From BOG-933 sp037147415 (GTDB taxonomy: Bacteria > Pseudomonadota > Alphaproteobacteria > Azospirillales > Azospirillaceae): a stretch of 19,968 nt of DNA. The notes under the pieces were generated by a model. The model was not told where the DNA came from, ran no database searches, and saw only the letters and a program-made list of their open reading frames with translations. Below, in pieces: positions 1-8,137 of the stretch. Each line of letters opens with the position of its first letter. Position 1 is the first letter of the stretch. Where the stretch lies: NCBI GenBank assembly GCA_037147415.1, contig JBAWVF010000063.1:1-19968 (forward strand), read 5' to 3'. Both the position numbers and the translations under genes were made by a program.

Positions 1-159
1 GTCAACTTGTCGCACCACTGCAACTGCGACTCAGCCGCATTTAGAACAGCTGCCCGGTCGCTGTGGAAATGCGCGGCGGTTGGTGCTATGTGCAGGGCGC
101 AGGGGATTCGCCGCAGCGCGGCAGACCGGGGACCATTGACGGGCAGGTAAGGAGCGACG

Positions 160-1692
160 ATGCAGGAGATTTTGGCGAGACTGGAGTCAATGCGCTCGGG
201 CGCGCGACTGGGCGGCGGACAGCGCCGGATCGACTCGCAGCACCAGAAGGGCAAGCTGATTGCCCGTGAGCGCATCGAGTTGTTGCTGGACGAGGGCTCG
301 TTCGAAGAATGGGATATGTTCGTCGAGCATCGCTGCCACGATTTCGGTATGGCGGGCCAGAAGATTCCGGGTGACGGCGTGGTGACCGGGCATGGCACGA
401 TCAATGGTCGTCCGGTGTTCGTATTCAGCCAGGACTTTACGGTGTTCGGCGGCTCGCTGTCCGAGGCGCACGCCGAGAAAATCTGCAAGATCATGGATCA
501 GGCGATCAAGGTCGGGGCGCCGGTAATCGGGCTCAACGACTCGGGCGGCGCGCGGATTCAAGAGGGTGTGGCCTCGCTCGGCGGTTATGCCGACGTGTTC
601 CTGCGTAACGTGCTGGCCTCCGGTTGCGTGCCCCAGATTTCGCTGATCATGGGGCCGTGCGCGGGCGGCGCGGTCTATTCGCCGGCCATGACCGACTTTA
701 TTTTCATGGTCAAGGACAGCTCCTATATGTTCGTGACCGGTCCGGACGTCTTGAAGACCGTGACCCACGAAATCGTCACCGCCGAAGAGCTGGGCGGCGC
801 GCTGACCCATTCGACCAAGTCCGGGGTGGCCGACCTTGCGTTCGAGAATGATGTCGAGTCGCTGTTGCAGGTCCGCCGGTTCTTCGACTATCTGCCGCTG
901 AATTCGGGTGAAAAGCCGCCGGTGCGGTCGTGCTCCGACCCGGTCAATCGCTATGACTATTCACTCGATACCCTGGTTCCGCCCAACGCGAACAAGCCTT
1001 ACGACATGAAGGAGTTGATCGCCAAGGTTGCGGACGAAGGCGATTTCTTCGAGCTGAAGCCCAATCATGCCGGTAATATCATCACGGCTTTCGGCCGGAT
1101 GAACGGCTCGACCGTCGGCTTTGTCGCGAATCAACCGATGGTGCTGGCCGGCTGCCTGGATATCGACAGCTCGATCAAAGCGGCGCGCTTCGTGCGTTAT
1201 TGCGATTGTTTCAATATTCCGATCGTGACCTTTGTCGATGTTCCCGGCTTCCTGCCCGGCACCGATCAGGAATACAACGGTATTATCAAGCATGGCGCCA
1301 AACTGTTGTTCGCCTATGCCGAGGCGACCGTACCCAAGGTCACCGTCATTACTCGCAAGGCCTATGGCGGAGCCTATGACGTCATGTCCTCCAAGCATCT
1401 GCGCGGCGATGTCAACTTCGCGTGGCCGTCGGCGGAAATCGCGGTGATGGGACCGAAAGGTGCGGTCGAAATCATCTTCCGCCAGGATGCCGGCGACAAG
1501 GCCAAGATCGAGGCGAGCACCGAGGAATATCGCCAGAAATTCGCCAACCCGTTCGTTGCGGGCTCGCGCGGGTTCATCGATGACGTGATCTATCCGTCGA
1601 GCACGCGCAAGCGGGTGTGCCGGGCGCTGGCGATGCTGGCCAACAAGAACATCAAGAACCCGCCGAAGAAGCACGATAATATTCCGTTGTAA
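160..1692 (+). CDS. pccB: Propionyl-CoA carboxylase beta (carboxyltransferase) subunit
   Basis: This 510-residue protein is a biotin-dependent carboxyltransferase that moves CO2 from carboxybiotin on the alpha subunit to propionyl-CoA, giving methylmalonyl-CoA in the cytoplasm. The sequence shows the crotonase-like double domain. The N-half has NDSGGARIQEG (about residues 126-136) and GPCAGGAVYSPA (165-176), which form the first oxyanion hole. The C-half has VPGFLPGTDQE (361-371) and RKAYGGAYDVM (399-409). Length and spacing are normal for PccB, and the N-terminus (ARLGGGQRRIDSQHQKGKLIARERI) is typical of it. The start ATG has AAGGAG five bases upstream. No pccA is visible, so the biotin-carrying partner must lie elsewhere. 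A closely related acyl-CoA carboxylase beta chain is the alternative, but the overall match favours propionyl-CoA. Confidence 0.95.
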   Translation: MQEILARLESMRSGARLGGGQRRIDSQHQKGKLIARERIELLLDEGSFEEWDMFVEHRCHDFGMAGQKIPGDGVVTGHGTINGRPVFVFSQDFTVFGGSLSEAHAEKICKIMDQAIKVGAPVIGLNDSGGARIQEGVASLGGYADVFLRNVLASGCVPQISLIMGPCAGGAVYSPAMTDFIFMVKDSSYMFVTGPDVLKTVTHEIVTAEELGGALTHSTKSGVADLAFENDVESLLQVRRFFDYLPLNSGEKPPVRSCSDPVNRYDYSLDTLVPPNANKPYDMKELIAKVADEGDFFELKPNHAGNIITAFGRMNGSTVGFVANQPMVLAGCLDIDSSIKAARFVRYCDCFNIPIVTFVDVPGFLPGTDQEYNGIIKHGAKLLFAYAEATVPKVTVITRKAYGGAYDVMSSKHLRGDVNFAWPSAEIAVMGPKGAVEIIFRQDAGDKAKIEASTEEYRQKFANPFVAGSRGFIDDVIYPSSTRKRVCRALAMLANKNIKNPPKKHDNIPL

Positions 1693-1750
1693 GCCGTCCG
1701 TGGCGCGGGGGAAGGTCGGGGCATTCTCTGTCCGCTTTCCCTCGTTTCGG

Positions 1751-1756
1751 TATAAT
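1751..1756 (+). promoter_or_regulatory. Candidate -10 element for the kinase-methyltransferase operon
   Basis: A perfect TATAAT lies in an AT-rich patch of the 174-bp gap between pccB and the kinase. No convincing -35 hexamer is found 16-18 bases upstream (the sequence there is near CTGTCC), so this is a weak call based on the -10 and its position. Confidence 0.35.
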
Positions 1757-1866
1757 ATCCTCTCGTAATTAAGATTATAGAAAGGCATAGTTGCCGGGGA
1801 GAGACTCTGGCTTAGCGGGTGGGCGGTTATAGTTCGATGCCGGGCAAACAAGGGGCGGGCGATATC

Positions 1867-4467
1867 ATGTCTTACGTCGCTTCAAGCTGGCAGTCTGCCG
1901 TGAGCGGCGAAGGTGGCCGATCCGCAACGGATGGGCGGTTGCGGCTTGGGCGTGCCGTGGTGCTCGGGGGTACCGCACTGGTTCTGGTGCTGGTGTTCGT
2001 TTGCGCATTCGATCTGATGCGCGATCGAAGCGCGGCGATACGGACTGCGGAGCGGCAAGCCCGAAACTTGGCCGAGGTTCTGTCCGCCCAGACCATTGCG
2101 GTGATCAGCGGCATCGATCAGTCGATCAGTCGCGTGTTCGATGCGATCCATAACCGGCCGCTGGCCAGCCTGTCTGGAGACGAGTCACTCCGGCGGCTGT
2201 TTGTCGACATGATTGACCATGTCCCGTTCATGCGCGCGCTTTATATCTTCGATGCCGAGGGAAAAATTCTCGTTACCACGCGCTCCAATACGAATTTCAC
2301 GGTTGCCGACCGGGAATACTTCGCTTTTCATCGGGACCGGCCGGATCCGAGTTTGTTTGTCGGGCCGCCGATCTTTTCACGAGCGAATGGCAAGCAGGCG
2401 CTGACGCTGAGCCGGCGGATCAATGCTCCCGACGGCAGCTTTGCCGGGCTGGTGCTTGGCATCCTCGACCCGGAATACTTGCAAAAGCTGTACGATGCCA
2501 TCGATGTCGGCCGGTTCGGTATCGTCAGTTTGCTTCGGCTTGACGGCCGCATGCTGGTGCGCAGTCCGTTTGATCCGAAGCAGGTCGGGTTTTCGGTCGC
2601 CAAGGCGCCGTTGTTTCGGGCGATGGTCGAGGGGGGGGCGCGCTCCGGGATAGACCGTGGCCGCTATGTCAGCGACGGCCGTATCCGCATCGCCGGGTAT
2701 GAGATCATCGAGCCGGGACCGCTGGTGATGCGGGTGGCTTTGGATGAAGACGAAGTGCTGACCGAATGGCGGCAAACCGTCCTGTTCACCCTGGGCGGTA
2801 CGGCCGGCTTTCTGGGGCTTCTTCTGTTGCTGACCAATATGCTGCGGACCGAGCTGCAACGGCGCGAACGGGTCGAGGAGGCGCTGCGACAAAGCGAACG
2901 GCTGGCCCGTTCGACCATTAACGCGCTGACCGCCGAACTGTGCGTGCTTGATGAAACAGGGAAGATCATCATTGCCAATCAAGCATGGCTGGGTGCGAAC
3001 CGGGGCGGTCGCGGTATCGGTGCCGATTATCTCGCCTCCTGCGAGACGTGCAATGGACCCGGCTGCACGGCCTGCGAAGGGGCCGAGGCGGCGGATATGG
3101 CTTCGTTTGCCGCCGGTATCCGTGCGGTCATGGCTGGAACCAGGGCGGAACATATCCAGGAATACGCGGTTGTCGAACCGGAGGGGCGGCGCTGGTTTAT
3201 TGGCCGGGTTACCCGATTTACCGGGAACGGGCCGGTGCGGGTGGTGATCGCCTTGCGTGATATTACACCGCGTCGGCGCATGGTCGATAATCTTCGGGAA
3301 AGCGAGCGGCGGCTGGCCAAAGCCCAGACGATTGCACGCCTCGGTAACTGGGAGGCCGACCTGAGTTCCGGCATCATTTGGTGGTCGGACGAAGTTTATC
3401 GATTATTCGGGCGCACCCCGAAGGATTTTGCGGCCGGGTTTGCCGACTATTTAGAGTTCATTCATCCGGATGATCGGGAGGCGCTGCACGAACAGGGGCT
3501 GTTACTGGCCAGTGCCGGGCGGCCGATCAATTATGATCATCGGGTTATTTTACCGAATGGCGAGGCGCGCATTTTTAATCTTCAGGCGGAGTTGGCTGAG
3601 GCGGAAGAGGGCAAACCGGAGCGTATTCTCGGTATCGTGCATGATGTTACCGAACGCAAGCGGGCGGAACTGGAATTGCGTAATGCGATTGAACAGACCG
3701 CCATTGCTAATCGGACAAAGACCGAATTCCTGGCCAATATGTCTCATGAGCTGAACACTCCGCTCAACGCCGTGATCGGTTTTTCAGAAATGATGGTTGA
3801 AGAACTGTTCGGGCCGCACGGACACCCGAAATATCTGGAATTTTCCAGACTGGTTCATCAGTCCGGGCGCCACCTGCAACAGCTGATCGGTGATGTTCTC
3901 GATATTGCCCGAATCGATACCGGAGAGATAGTACTGGAGGAAGAAGTTCTTGATTTGGCGGAACTGGTCCGCGGCCGGCTTCAATATGTGCAAACGGCCT
4001 TGGAAGAGGGCGGGCTTGTCCTGAAAACCTGCGGGCTGGACCAATCGCTCGGATTACTGGCCGATCGCCGTATCATTAAGCAGATCGTGCGCAATTTGTT
4101 GTCCAATGCCGTTAAATTTACCCCGCCCGGCGGGCTGATCACCGTCTCGGCCGGTCAGGAGCAAACCGGGGCGCTGTACCTGACAATTACGGATACCGGC
4201 CCAGGGATGGCCCCGGAGGATATCGTGCGCGCGCTCGACCGTTTCTCGCAGGTCGACGGCGGTCTGTCGCGTAAACATGACGGCATCGGCATCGGGCTGT
4301 CGCTGGCCAAGCAGCGGGTTGAAAATCACGGCGGTATTCTGGAGATTACCAGTGTGGCCGGGCAAGGGACCACGGTTGCGGTTCGCTTCCCGCCTGAACG
4401 GGCGAGTGTGCTGGATGATGTGGTCGAGCGTGGGACCGTGCTGATGCGGCTTGACTCCGAACGATGA
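1867..4467 (+). CDS. Membrane sensor histidine kinase (CACHE-like sensor, two PAS domains, HisKA, HATPase)
   Basis: This 866-residue inner-membrane sensor kinase has TM1 at about residues 30-48 and a periplasmic PDC/CACHE-like region (about 50-300). TM2 is at 304-326, followed by PAS1 (about 345-470) and a PAS_3-type PAS2 (about 480-595, HPDDREALH, ending DVTERKRAE). The HisKA box is MSHELNTPLNAVIGFSEMM with phospho-acceptor His627. The HATPase has N-box Asn747, DTGPG from Asp776 and a GIGIGLSLAK G2 box. PAS1 carries an unusual cluster, C392-x2-C395-x4-C400-x2-C403. No receiver domain or adjacent response regulator is present, so the partner is unknown. The chosen ATG follows GGGGCGGG at 7 nt. 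In-frame starts at 1819 (GTG) and 1837 (ATG) would add 16 or 10 residues. The stop overlaps the next gene by 4 nt. Confidence 0.9.
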   Translation: MSYVASSWQSAVSGEGGRSATDGRLRLGRAVVLGGTALVLVLVFVCAFDLMRDRSAAIRTAERQARNLAEVLSAQTIAVISGIDQSISRVFDAIHNRPLASLSGDESLRRLFVDMIDHVPFMRALYIFDAEGKILVTTRSNTNFTVADREYFAFHRDRPDPSLFVGPPIFSRANGKQALTLSRRINAPDGSFAGLVLGILDPEYLQKLYDAIDVGRFGIVSLLRLDGRMLVRSPFDPKQVGFSVAKAPLFRAMVEGGARSGIDRGRYVSDGRIRIAGYEIIEPGPLVMRVALDEDEVLTEWRQTVLFTLGGTAGFLGLLLLLTNMLRTELQRRERVEEALRQSERLARSTINALTAELCVLDETGKIIIANQAWLGANRGGRGIGADYLASCETCNGPGCTACEGAEAADMASFAAGIRAVMAGTRAEHIQEYAVVEPEGRRWFIGRVTRFTGNGPVRVVIALRDITPRRRMVDNLRESERRLAKAQTIARLGNWEADLSSGIIWWSDEVYRLFGRTPKDFAAGFADYLEFIHPDDREALHEQGLLLASAGRPINYDHRVILPNGEARIFNLQAELAEAEEGKPERILGIVHDVTERKRAELELRNAIEQTAIANRTKTEFLANMSHELNTPLNAVIGFSEMMVEELFGPHGHPKYLEFSRLVHQSGRHLQQLIGDVLDIARIDTGEIVLEEEVLDLAELVRGRLQYVQTALEEGGLVLKTCGLDQSLGLLADRRIIKQIVRNLLSNAVKFTPPGGLITVSAGQEQTGALYLTITDTGPGMAPEDIVRALDRFSQVDGGLSRKHDGIGIGLSLAKQRVENHGGILEITSVAGQGTTVAVRFPPERASVLDDVVERGTVLMRLDSER

Positions 4468-5963
4468 GGGCAATCGCCGCGCTTGAATGCCGACGGTTAG
4501 CGCTTCAGGACGCGCTCGATCGGGACCGGATTGCGGGCGAGCGCAACCGGCTCGGTCAGTTTGCAACGCCGCCCGCGCTGGCGGCGGCCGTGGTCTGTAC
4601 GGCTTTGAGTCATGTCGGACCGGACGACCCGGTCCGTTTTCTGGATCCGGCGTTCGGCACCGGAGCGTTTCTATCGGCGCTCTTGGCGGCGCTGCCGTCC
4701 GATCGGCTCGACAGTCTGGCGGGATTTGAGATCGATCCCCGTTACGGTATGCCGGCGCGCGCGCTGTGGCAACCGAGCGGCCTTGCGTTGACGCTTGACG
4801 ACTTTACCCGTGCAACCCCTCCGGAGCCCGCCAAGCGCGCAACACTGCTCGTGTGCAATCCGCCCTATGTCCGTCACCATCATATCGCAGCGGCCGACAA
4901 ACCGCGGCTCCAGGCGCTCGGCGAGACGGTGTCCGGGGTCCGGCTGTCGGGACTGGCCGGGCTTTATGCTCATTTCATGATGCTGGCCCATGCCCACGCC
5001 GCCGACGGAGCGATCGCCGCCTGGTTGGTGCCCGCCGAATTCATGGACGTTAATTACGGGGCCGGTGTGCGCCGTTACTTGAGTGAACGGGTCACCTTGC
5101 TCCGGTTGCATCGGTTCGACCCGGCCGAGGTGCAGTTCAACGACGCTCTGGTGTCTTCGGCGGTGCTGTGGTGGCGTCATCTGCCGCCGCCGCCCGGGCA
5201 TATCGTCGATTTCACGCGCGGCGGCTCGATCGCCATGCCTGCGCACAGTGAGGCGGTGCCGTTGGCACGGCTGGCCGCAGAGGGCAAATGGAACCGGTGG
5301 AACCGGCCGGGGACGGCCCCGCCGACAAACCGGGGCGGGCGGACGCTGGGTGACCTGGTCACGATCCGGCGGGGCGTGGCGACCGGCGACAATCGTTTTT
5401 TCATAATGACGGTTGAAGAGGCGGAGTCCAGGGGGCTGCCGGCGGAGATGCTGCGCCCGATCCTGCCGGGGCCGCGCCGGCTGCCGCCCGGTTTGTTGGA
5501 GATCGACGCCGACGCCGATGGTGCGCCCCGGCTGACGCCCCGGCTGATGTTGCTGGATTGCCGGCTGGCCGAGACGGAGGTGGCCGAGCGCTTTCCCTCA
5601 TTGTGGCGCTATCTGCACTCCGGAGCCGAGCGTGTGGGCAGTCGCTATCTGTGTCGGCATCGCACGCCCTGGTATGCACAGGAACAGCGGGAGCCGCCTC
5701 CACTGCTTTGCACTTACATGGGACGGGGCAACTCACCCTTTCGATTCATTCGAAATCACAGCCGCGCGACCGCCCCTAATGTTTATCTTCTGATGTATCC
5801 GCGGCCGGAACTTTCCGGGAATCCGGGTCGACTCGAGGCGCTGTGGCACGCGCTTAACGGCCTGGATAAAGCGGATTTGGCGGCCGGAGGACGGGTTTAC
5901 GGCGGGGGGCTGCATAAGCTGGAGCCGCGAGAACTGGCCCGGTTGCCGGTCGATAGATTATAA
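4464..5963 (+). CDS. N6-adenine DNA methyltransferase (TaqI/Eco57I-like, orphan)
   Basis: This 499-residue protein is a gamma-type amino-methyltransferase predicted to methylate adenine N6 in DNA using S-adenosylmethionine. Visible motifs are motif X GQFATPP (31-37), motif I FLDPAFGTGAF (59-69), an acidic ribose-binding end GFEID (87-91), and the catalytic motif IV NPPYVRHH (132-139). The C-terminal half should hold target recognition. It ends GGRVYGGGLHKLEPRELARLPV, a block commonly seen at the end of such enzymes. The ATG start overlaps the kinase stop as ATGA, implying translational coupling. No restriction endonuclease or specificity subunit is nearby, so it may be an orphan or an epigenetic regulator. 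Specificity cannot be read from the sequence. The last codons and stop lie within a short tandem duplication. Confidence 0.88.
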   Translation: MRAIAALECRRLALQDALDRDRIAGERNRLGQFATPPALAAAVVCTALSHVGPDDPVRFLDPAFGTGAFLSALLAALPSDRLDSLAGFEIDPRYGMPARALWQPSGLALTLDDFTRATPPEPAKRATLLVCNPPYVRHHHIAAADKPRLQALGETVSGVRLSGLAGLYAHFMMLAHAHAADGAIAAWLVPAEFMDVNYGAGVRRYLSERVTLLRLHRFDPAEVQFNDALVSSAVLWWRHLPPPPGHIVDFTRGGSIAMPAHSEAVPLARLAAEGKWNRWNRPGTAPPTNRGGRTLGDLVTIRRGVATGDNRFFIMTVEEAESRGLPAEMLRPILPGPRRLPPGLLEIDADADGAPRLTPRLMLLDCRLAETEVAERFPSLWRYLHSGAERVGSRYLCRHRTPWYAQEQREPPPLLCTYMGRGNSPFRFIRNHSRATAPNVYLLMYPRPELSGNPGRLEALWHALNGLDKADLAAGGRVYGGGLHKLEPRELARLPVDRL

Positions 5964-5985
5964 GCTGCCGGTCGATAGATTATAA
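5944..5985 (+). repeat. Two 20-bp direct repeats with 22-bp period over the methyltransferase stop
   Basis: An identical 20-base unit (TGCCGGTCGATAGATTATAA) occurs at 5944-5963 and 5966-5985. The first copy encodes the C-terminal residues and the TAA stop; the second is untranslated. It looks like a small slippage duplication. Confidence 0.9.
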
Positions 5986-6067
5986 ATGGATCAGATCAAA
6001 GTTCCGATTGCAGACTGTTGAAACTCACGCTAACTTCATGCCGACGGCAGTAGAAGTGAGTGAAAAC

Positions 6068-6703
6068 ATGCAAAAACTCGTGGTGGCTTCTCAGAAGGGC
6101 GGGGTCGGCAAGACGACGCTGGCGCTTCATCTGGCAGTAGCCGCACACGAGGCGGGGGCCGGGCCGGTGGTCATGGTCGATGTCGATCCTCAAGGATCAC
6201 TTGCATCGGCCTGGAATCAGCGCAAGGCCGAGCATCCCGCGATGGCGCGCACGACCATATCGGAATTGCCGCTGACCTTGACCGATCTGGAAGCGGACGG
6301 GTTTAAGCTGGTGGTGATCGATACCCCGCCGGCGATTACCGGGACGATTTCCTCGGTGCTGGCGCTGGCGGATCTGGTGGTGGTTCCGACCAGACCTTCG
6401 CCGGTTGACTTGGCCTCGGTCGGGGCGACGTTGGATCTGATCGAGGGCGCCGGCAATCGCCCGTTTTTTTTCGTGATCAATGCGGCCAAACCTAAAGCCA
6501 AGCTGGTCCAGCAGACTTTGCAGGCTTTGGCGCAGCACGGGCGGGTTGCGACCACCATTTTCGATCGCGTCGATTTTCCGACCGCGATGATCGATGGTCG
6601 GACCGCCGGTGAGATCGATCCCAAGGGCAAGGCGGCCGAAGAGATCGAGGCGTTGTGGAAAGTCTTGCATGAGCGTCTGTCGAAACGGGAGGCGAAGCGA
6701 TGA
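6068..6703 (+). CDS. ParA/MinD-family P-loop ATPase
   Basis: This 211-residue protein is a deviant-Walker ATPase of the ParA/Soj type, a family that dimerises on ATP and often binds DNA non-specifically to position cargo. It shows the deviant Walker A KGGVGKT (10-16, signature Lys10 and catalytic Lys15), the A' motif DVDPQGS (38-44) and Walker B VVIDTPP (82-88). The short form lacks an N-terminal DNA-binding HTH, as in small plasmid or orphan ParAs. Homology begins at QKLVVASQKGGVGK, so the ATG at 6068 is preferred; it has GAAGTGAG upstream. A TTG at 6008 and an ATG at 6038 in the same frame are less likely. There is no parB or parS-like partner. Instead it overlaps the coiled-coil gene by 4 nt, suggesting that protein is its cargo adaptor (inference). 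Confidence 0.88.
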   Translation: MQKLVVASQKGGVGKTTLALHLAVAAHEAGAGPVVMVDVDPQGSLASAWNQRKAEHPAMARTTISELPLTLTDLEADGFKLVVIDTPPAITGTISSVLALADLVVVPTRPSPVDLASVGATLDLIEGAGNRPFFFVINAAKPKAKLVQQTLQALAQHGRVATTIFDRVDFPTAMIDGRTAGEIDPKGKAAEEIEALWKVLHERLSKREAKR

Positions 6704-8016
6704 TCAAGCGGCCGACGATCGGGCCGGAGTCGGTGGTGCGCAAGTCGTCGCGTTTGGCGACTAAGGGCGAGGCCGTGCCGGCCCTGGTTCACGGGCAACA
6801 CAAACATCACGATCATCCGGAGATCGCGCCGCCGCCGGGTTTTGCGCCGGGTGCCTTGCCCCCGCCGGTGCCGAAGGAAGCGCTGGTCAAGCCGCTCGTT
6901 GACAAGTTGATGGAGACCCTGTCCGAACGCGATCGGCAGTTGGAAGAACGTAGCGGTCAGCTGGCCGAGCGGGATGTCCAGATTGTTCAGTTGCGGACGG
7001 AATTGGCGCGGAGCGAAGGTGACCGGGCCTTGCAGCTGGCCGATCGGGATCGCCAAATCGAGCAGGCGCGGGCGGAGCATGGGCTTGCGGAAGCCGATCG
7101 TGAGCGGATGCTGGCCGAGCGGGACCGCCAGATCGAACAAGCGCGGGCGGATCTCGCTCGGGTTGAAAGCGAGCGGGATCGGCAGATTGCCGAGCGGGAC
7201 CGCCAGATCGAGCAGTTGCGGGCTGATGTTGCTCGGGTTGAAAGCGAACGGGATCGGCAAATTGCCGAGCGGGACCGTCAGATCGAACAGGTTCGTGCGG
7301 ATATTTCACGCAATGAAGGGGAGCGCGGGCTGCAACTGGTCGAGCGGGATCGCTTGATTGAGCAGTTGCGGGCTGATGTTACCCGGATTGAAAGCGAACG
7401 GGACCGACAAATTGCCGAGCGGGACCGTCAGATCGAGCGCGTCAGGGCGGAGTTGACGCACGCCGATCAGGATCGGACTGCGGAGCGCGTGGCGGCGGCC
7501 AGGGACCATGATCAGCTGGTGGCCAATCTGGCCGCGGCCGATGCGACCGTCGACGAACTGCGCAATCGGCTGGGTGATCAGCGCGGGCAGCTTGAACAGT
7601 CGCGTGCCGAGATCAACCGCCTGATCGAACAGCAGGCGACCGAACGTCAGCTGATGCTGGACCGTCATAAGGCCGAGTGTGACCGGCTGGTGGCGATTGC
7701 CGGCCAAGCCGCACATTCTTCCGTGTCGCCGGCTGCAGCCGCACCGTTGGAAGCCCTGTCGTCTCTGGTGGGTGAAAGCGGCGTTCTGCGCAGTGCCAAA
7801 CGCTGGTTGTTCGGCGAAGAAGACGGGGGGGCCGTCAAGCCGGCGTCCCAAGTCAATCAGCGCTCGGTTGCCGCTCAACAGCAGAAACCTGCGGGTTATC
7901 AGTCGCGCGCGGCCGCTGCGCAGGCACAGGGACCGGTCCATGTCAAGCCATCGGTGGTAAAGCCGGTCGGTCCGCCGACCGCGCCCAAGGTGCTTAATCG
8001 CCGTCCGGTTTCATAA
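6700..8016 (+). CDS. Long coiled-coil protein with 25-residue repeats, coupled to ParA-like ATPase
   Basis: This 438-residue protein was not recognised as any named family. Residues 1-75 are basic then proline- and histidine-rich (HGQHKHHDH, PPPGFAPGALPPPVP), with no signal peptide or membrane segment. Residues 76-330 are an almost uninterrupted charged coiled coil. Seven exact-length 25-residue units occupy 90-264, with consensus ERDRQIEQxRADxxRxESERDRQIA. The tail (about 340-438) is low-complexity, rich in Ala, Gln and Pro, and contains a short hydrophobic patch, SAKRWLFG. The ATG sits in ATGA with the ParA stop. By analogy with adaptor proteins encoded beside ParA-like ATPases (McdB-type or chemoreceptor-positioning partners), it may be a positioning adaptor; this is inference. 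Length is likely variable between strains because of the DNA repeats. Confidence 0.8.
   Translation: MIKRPTIGPESVVRKSSRLATKGEAVPALVHGQHKHHDHPEIAPPPGFAPGALPPPVPKEALVKPLVDKLMETLSERDRQLEERSGQLAERDVQIVQLRTELARSEGDRALQLADRDRQIEQARAEHGLAEADRERMLAERDRQIEQARADLARVESERDRQIAERDRQIEQLRADVARVESERDRQIAERDRQIEQVRADISRNEGERGLQLVERDRLIEQLRADVTRIESERDRQIAERDRQIERVRAELTHADQDRTAERVAAARDHDQLVANLAAADATVDELRNRLGDQRGQLEQSRAEINRLIEQQATERQLMLDRHKAECDRLVAIAGQAAHSSVSPAAAAPLEALSSLVGESGVLRSAKRWLFGEEDGGAVKPASQVNQRSVAAQQQKPAGYQSRAAAAQAQGPVHVKPSVVKPVGPPTAPKVLNRRPVS
6967..7491 (+). repeat. Seven tandem 75-bp units encoding the coiled-coil repeats
   Basis: Units start at 6967, 7042, 7117, 7192, 7267, 7342 and 7417. Each begins with a GAG (or GAT) codon of the ERDRQIEQ block. 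The third, fourth and sixth units are most alike, and the first and last are most divergent. All are exactly 75 bp, so gain or loss of units keeps frame. Confidence 0.88.
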
Positions 8017-8080
8017 ATCGTTTCGGTTCCATGAGAAGTCTCGGTGCCGGGACGCCGGGGCGGCATTTCGAGTTAAAGGC

Positions 8081-8109
8081 TTGCGCCGGGCTTGCGCGTT
8101 AGGTATAAC
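8081..8109 (+). promoter_or_regulatory. Promoter of rpmE
   Basis: The -35 TTGCGC (8081-8086) and -10 TATAAC (8104-8109) are separated by 17 bp, which fits an alphaproteobacterial housekeeping sigma promoter. Transcription would start near 8116, leaving a leader of about 22 nt before the rpmE ATG at 8138. Confidence 0.65.
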
Positions 8110-8115
8110 GCGCAA
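8092..8115. promoter_or_regulatory. Perfect 9-bp inverted repeat over the rpmE -10 element
   Basis: TTGCGCGTT (8092-8100) and AACGCGCAA (8107-8115) are perfect inverted copies around a 6-base centre. The palindrome covers the predicted -10 and ends at the expected transcription start, so an operator is plausible. No regulator can be named. Confidence 0.6.
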
Positions 8116-8137
8116 CCGAATTCCAGGGGTTTGCGAG

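Noticed and set aside
1..159. Open frames running from the window edge (frame 1 to 150, frame 2 to 138) and a 68-codon frame at 63-269
   Set aside because: None resembles a known protein, and the last overlaps pccB in another frame. A truncated upstream gene cannot be excluded but is not supported.
2377..3153. Long minus-strand open frames opposite the kinase, pccB, cobS and the coiled-coil gene
   Set aside because: GC-rich coding DNA produces long antisense frames. Their translations are Arg/His-rich without domains, and the plus-strand genes are clear.
4464..8016. Mobile island or complete restriction-modification/defence locus
   Set aside because: No integrase, transposase, tRNA end, terminal repeats, nuclease or helicase was found, and base composition by eye matches the surroundings.
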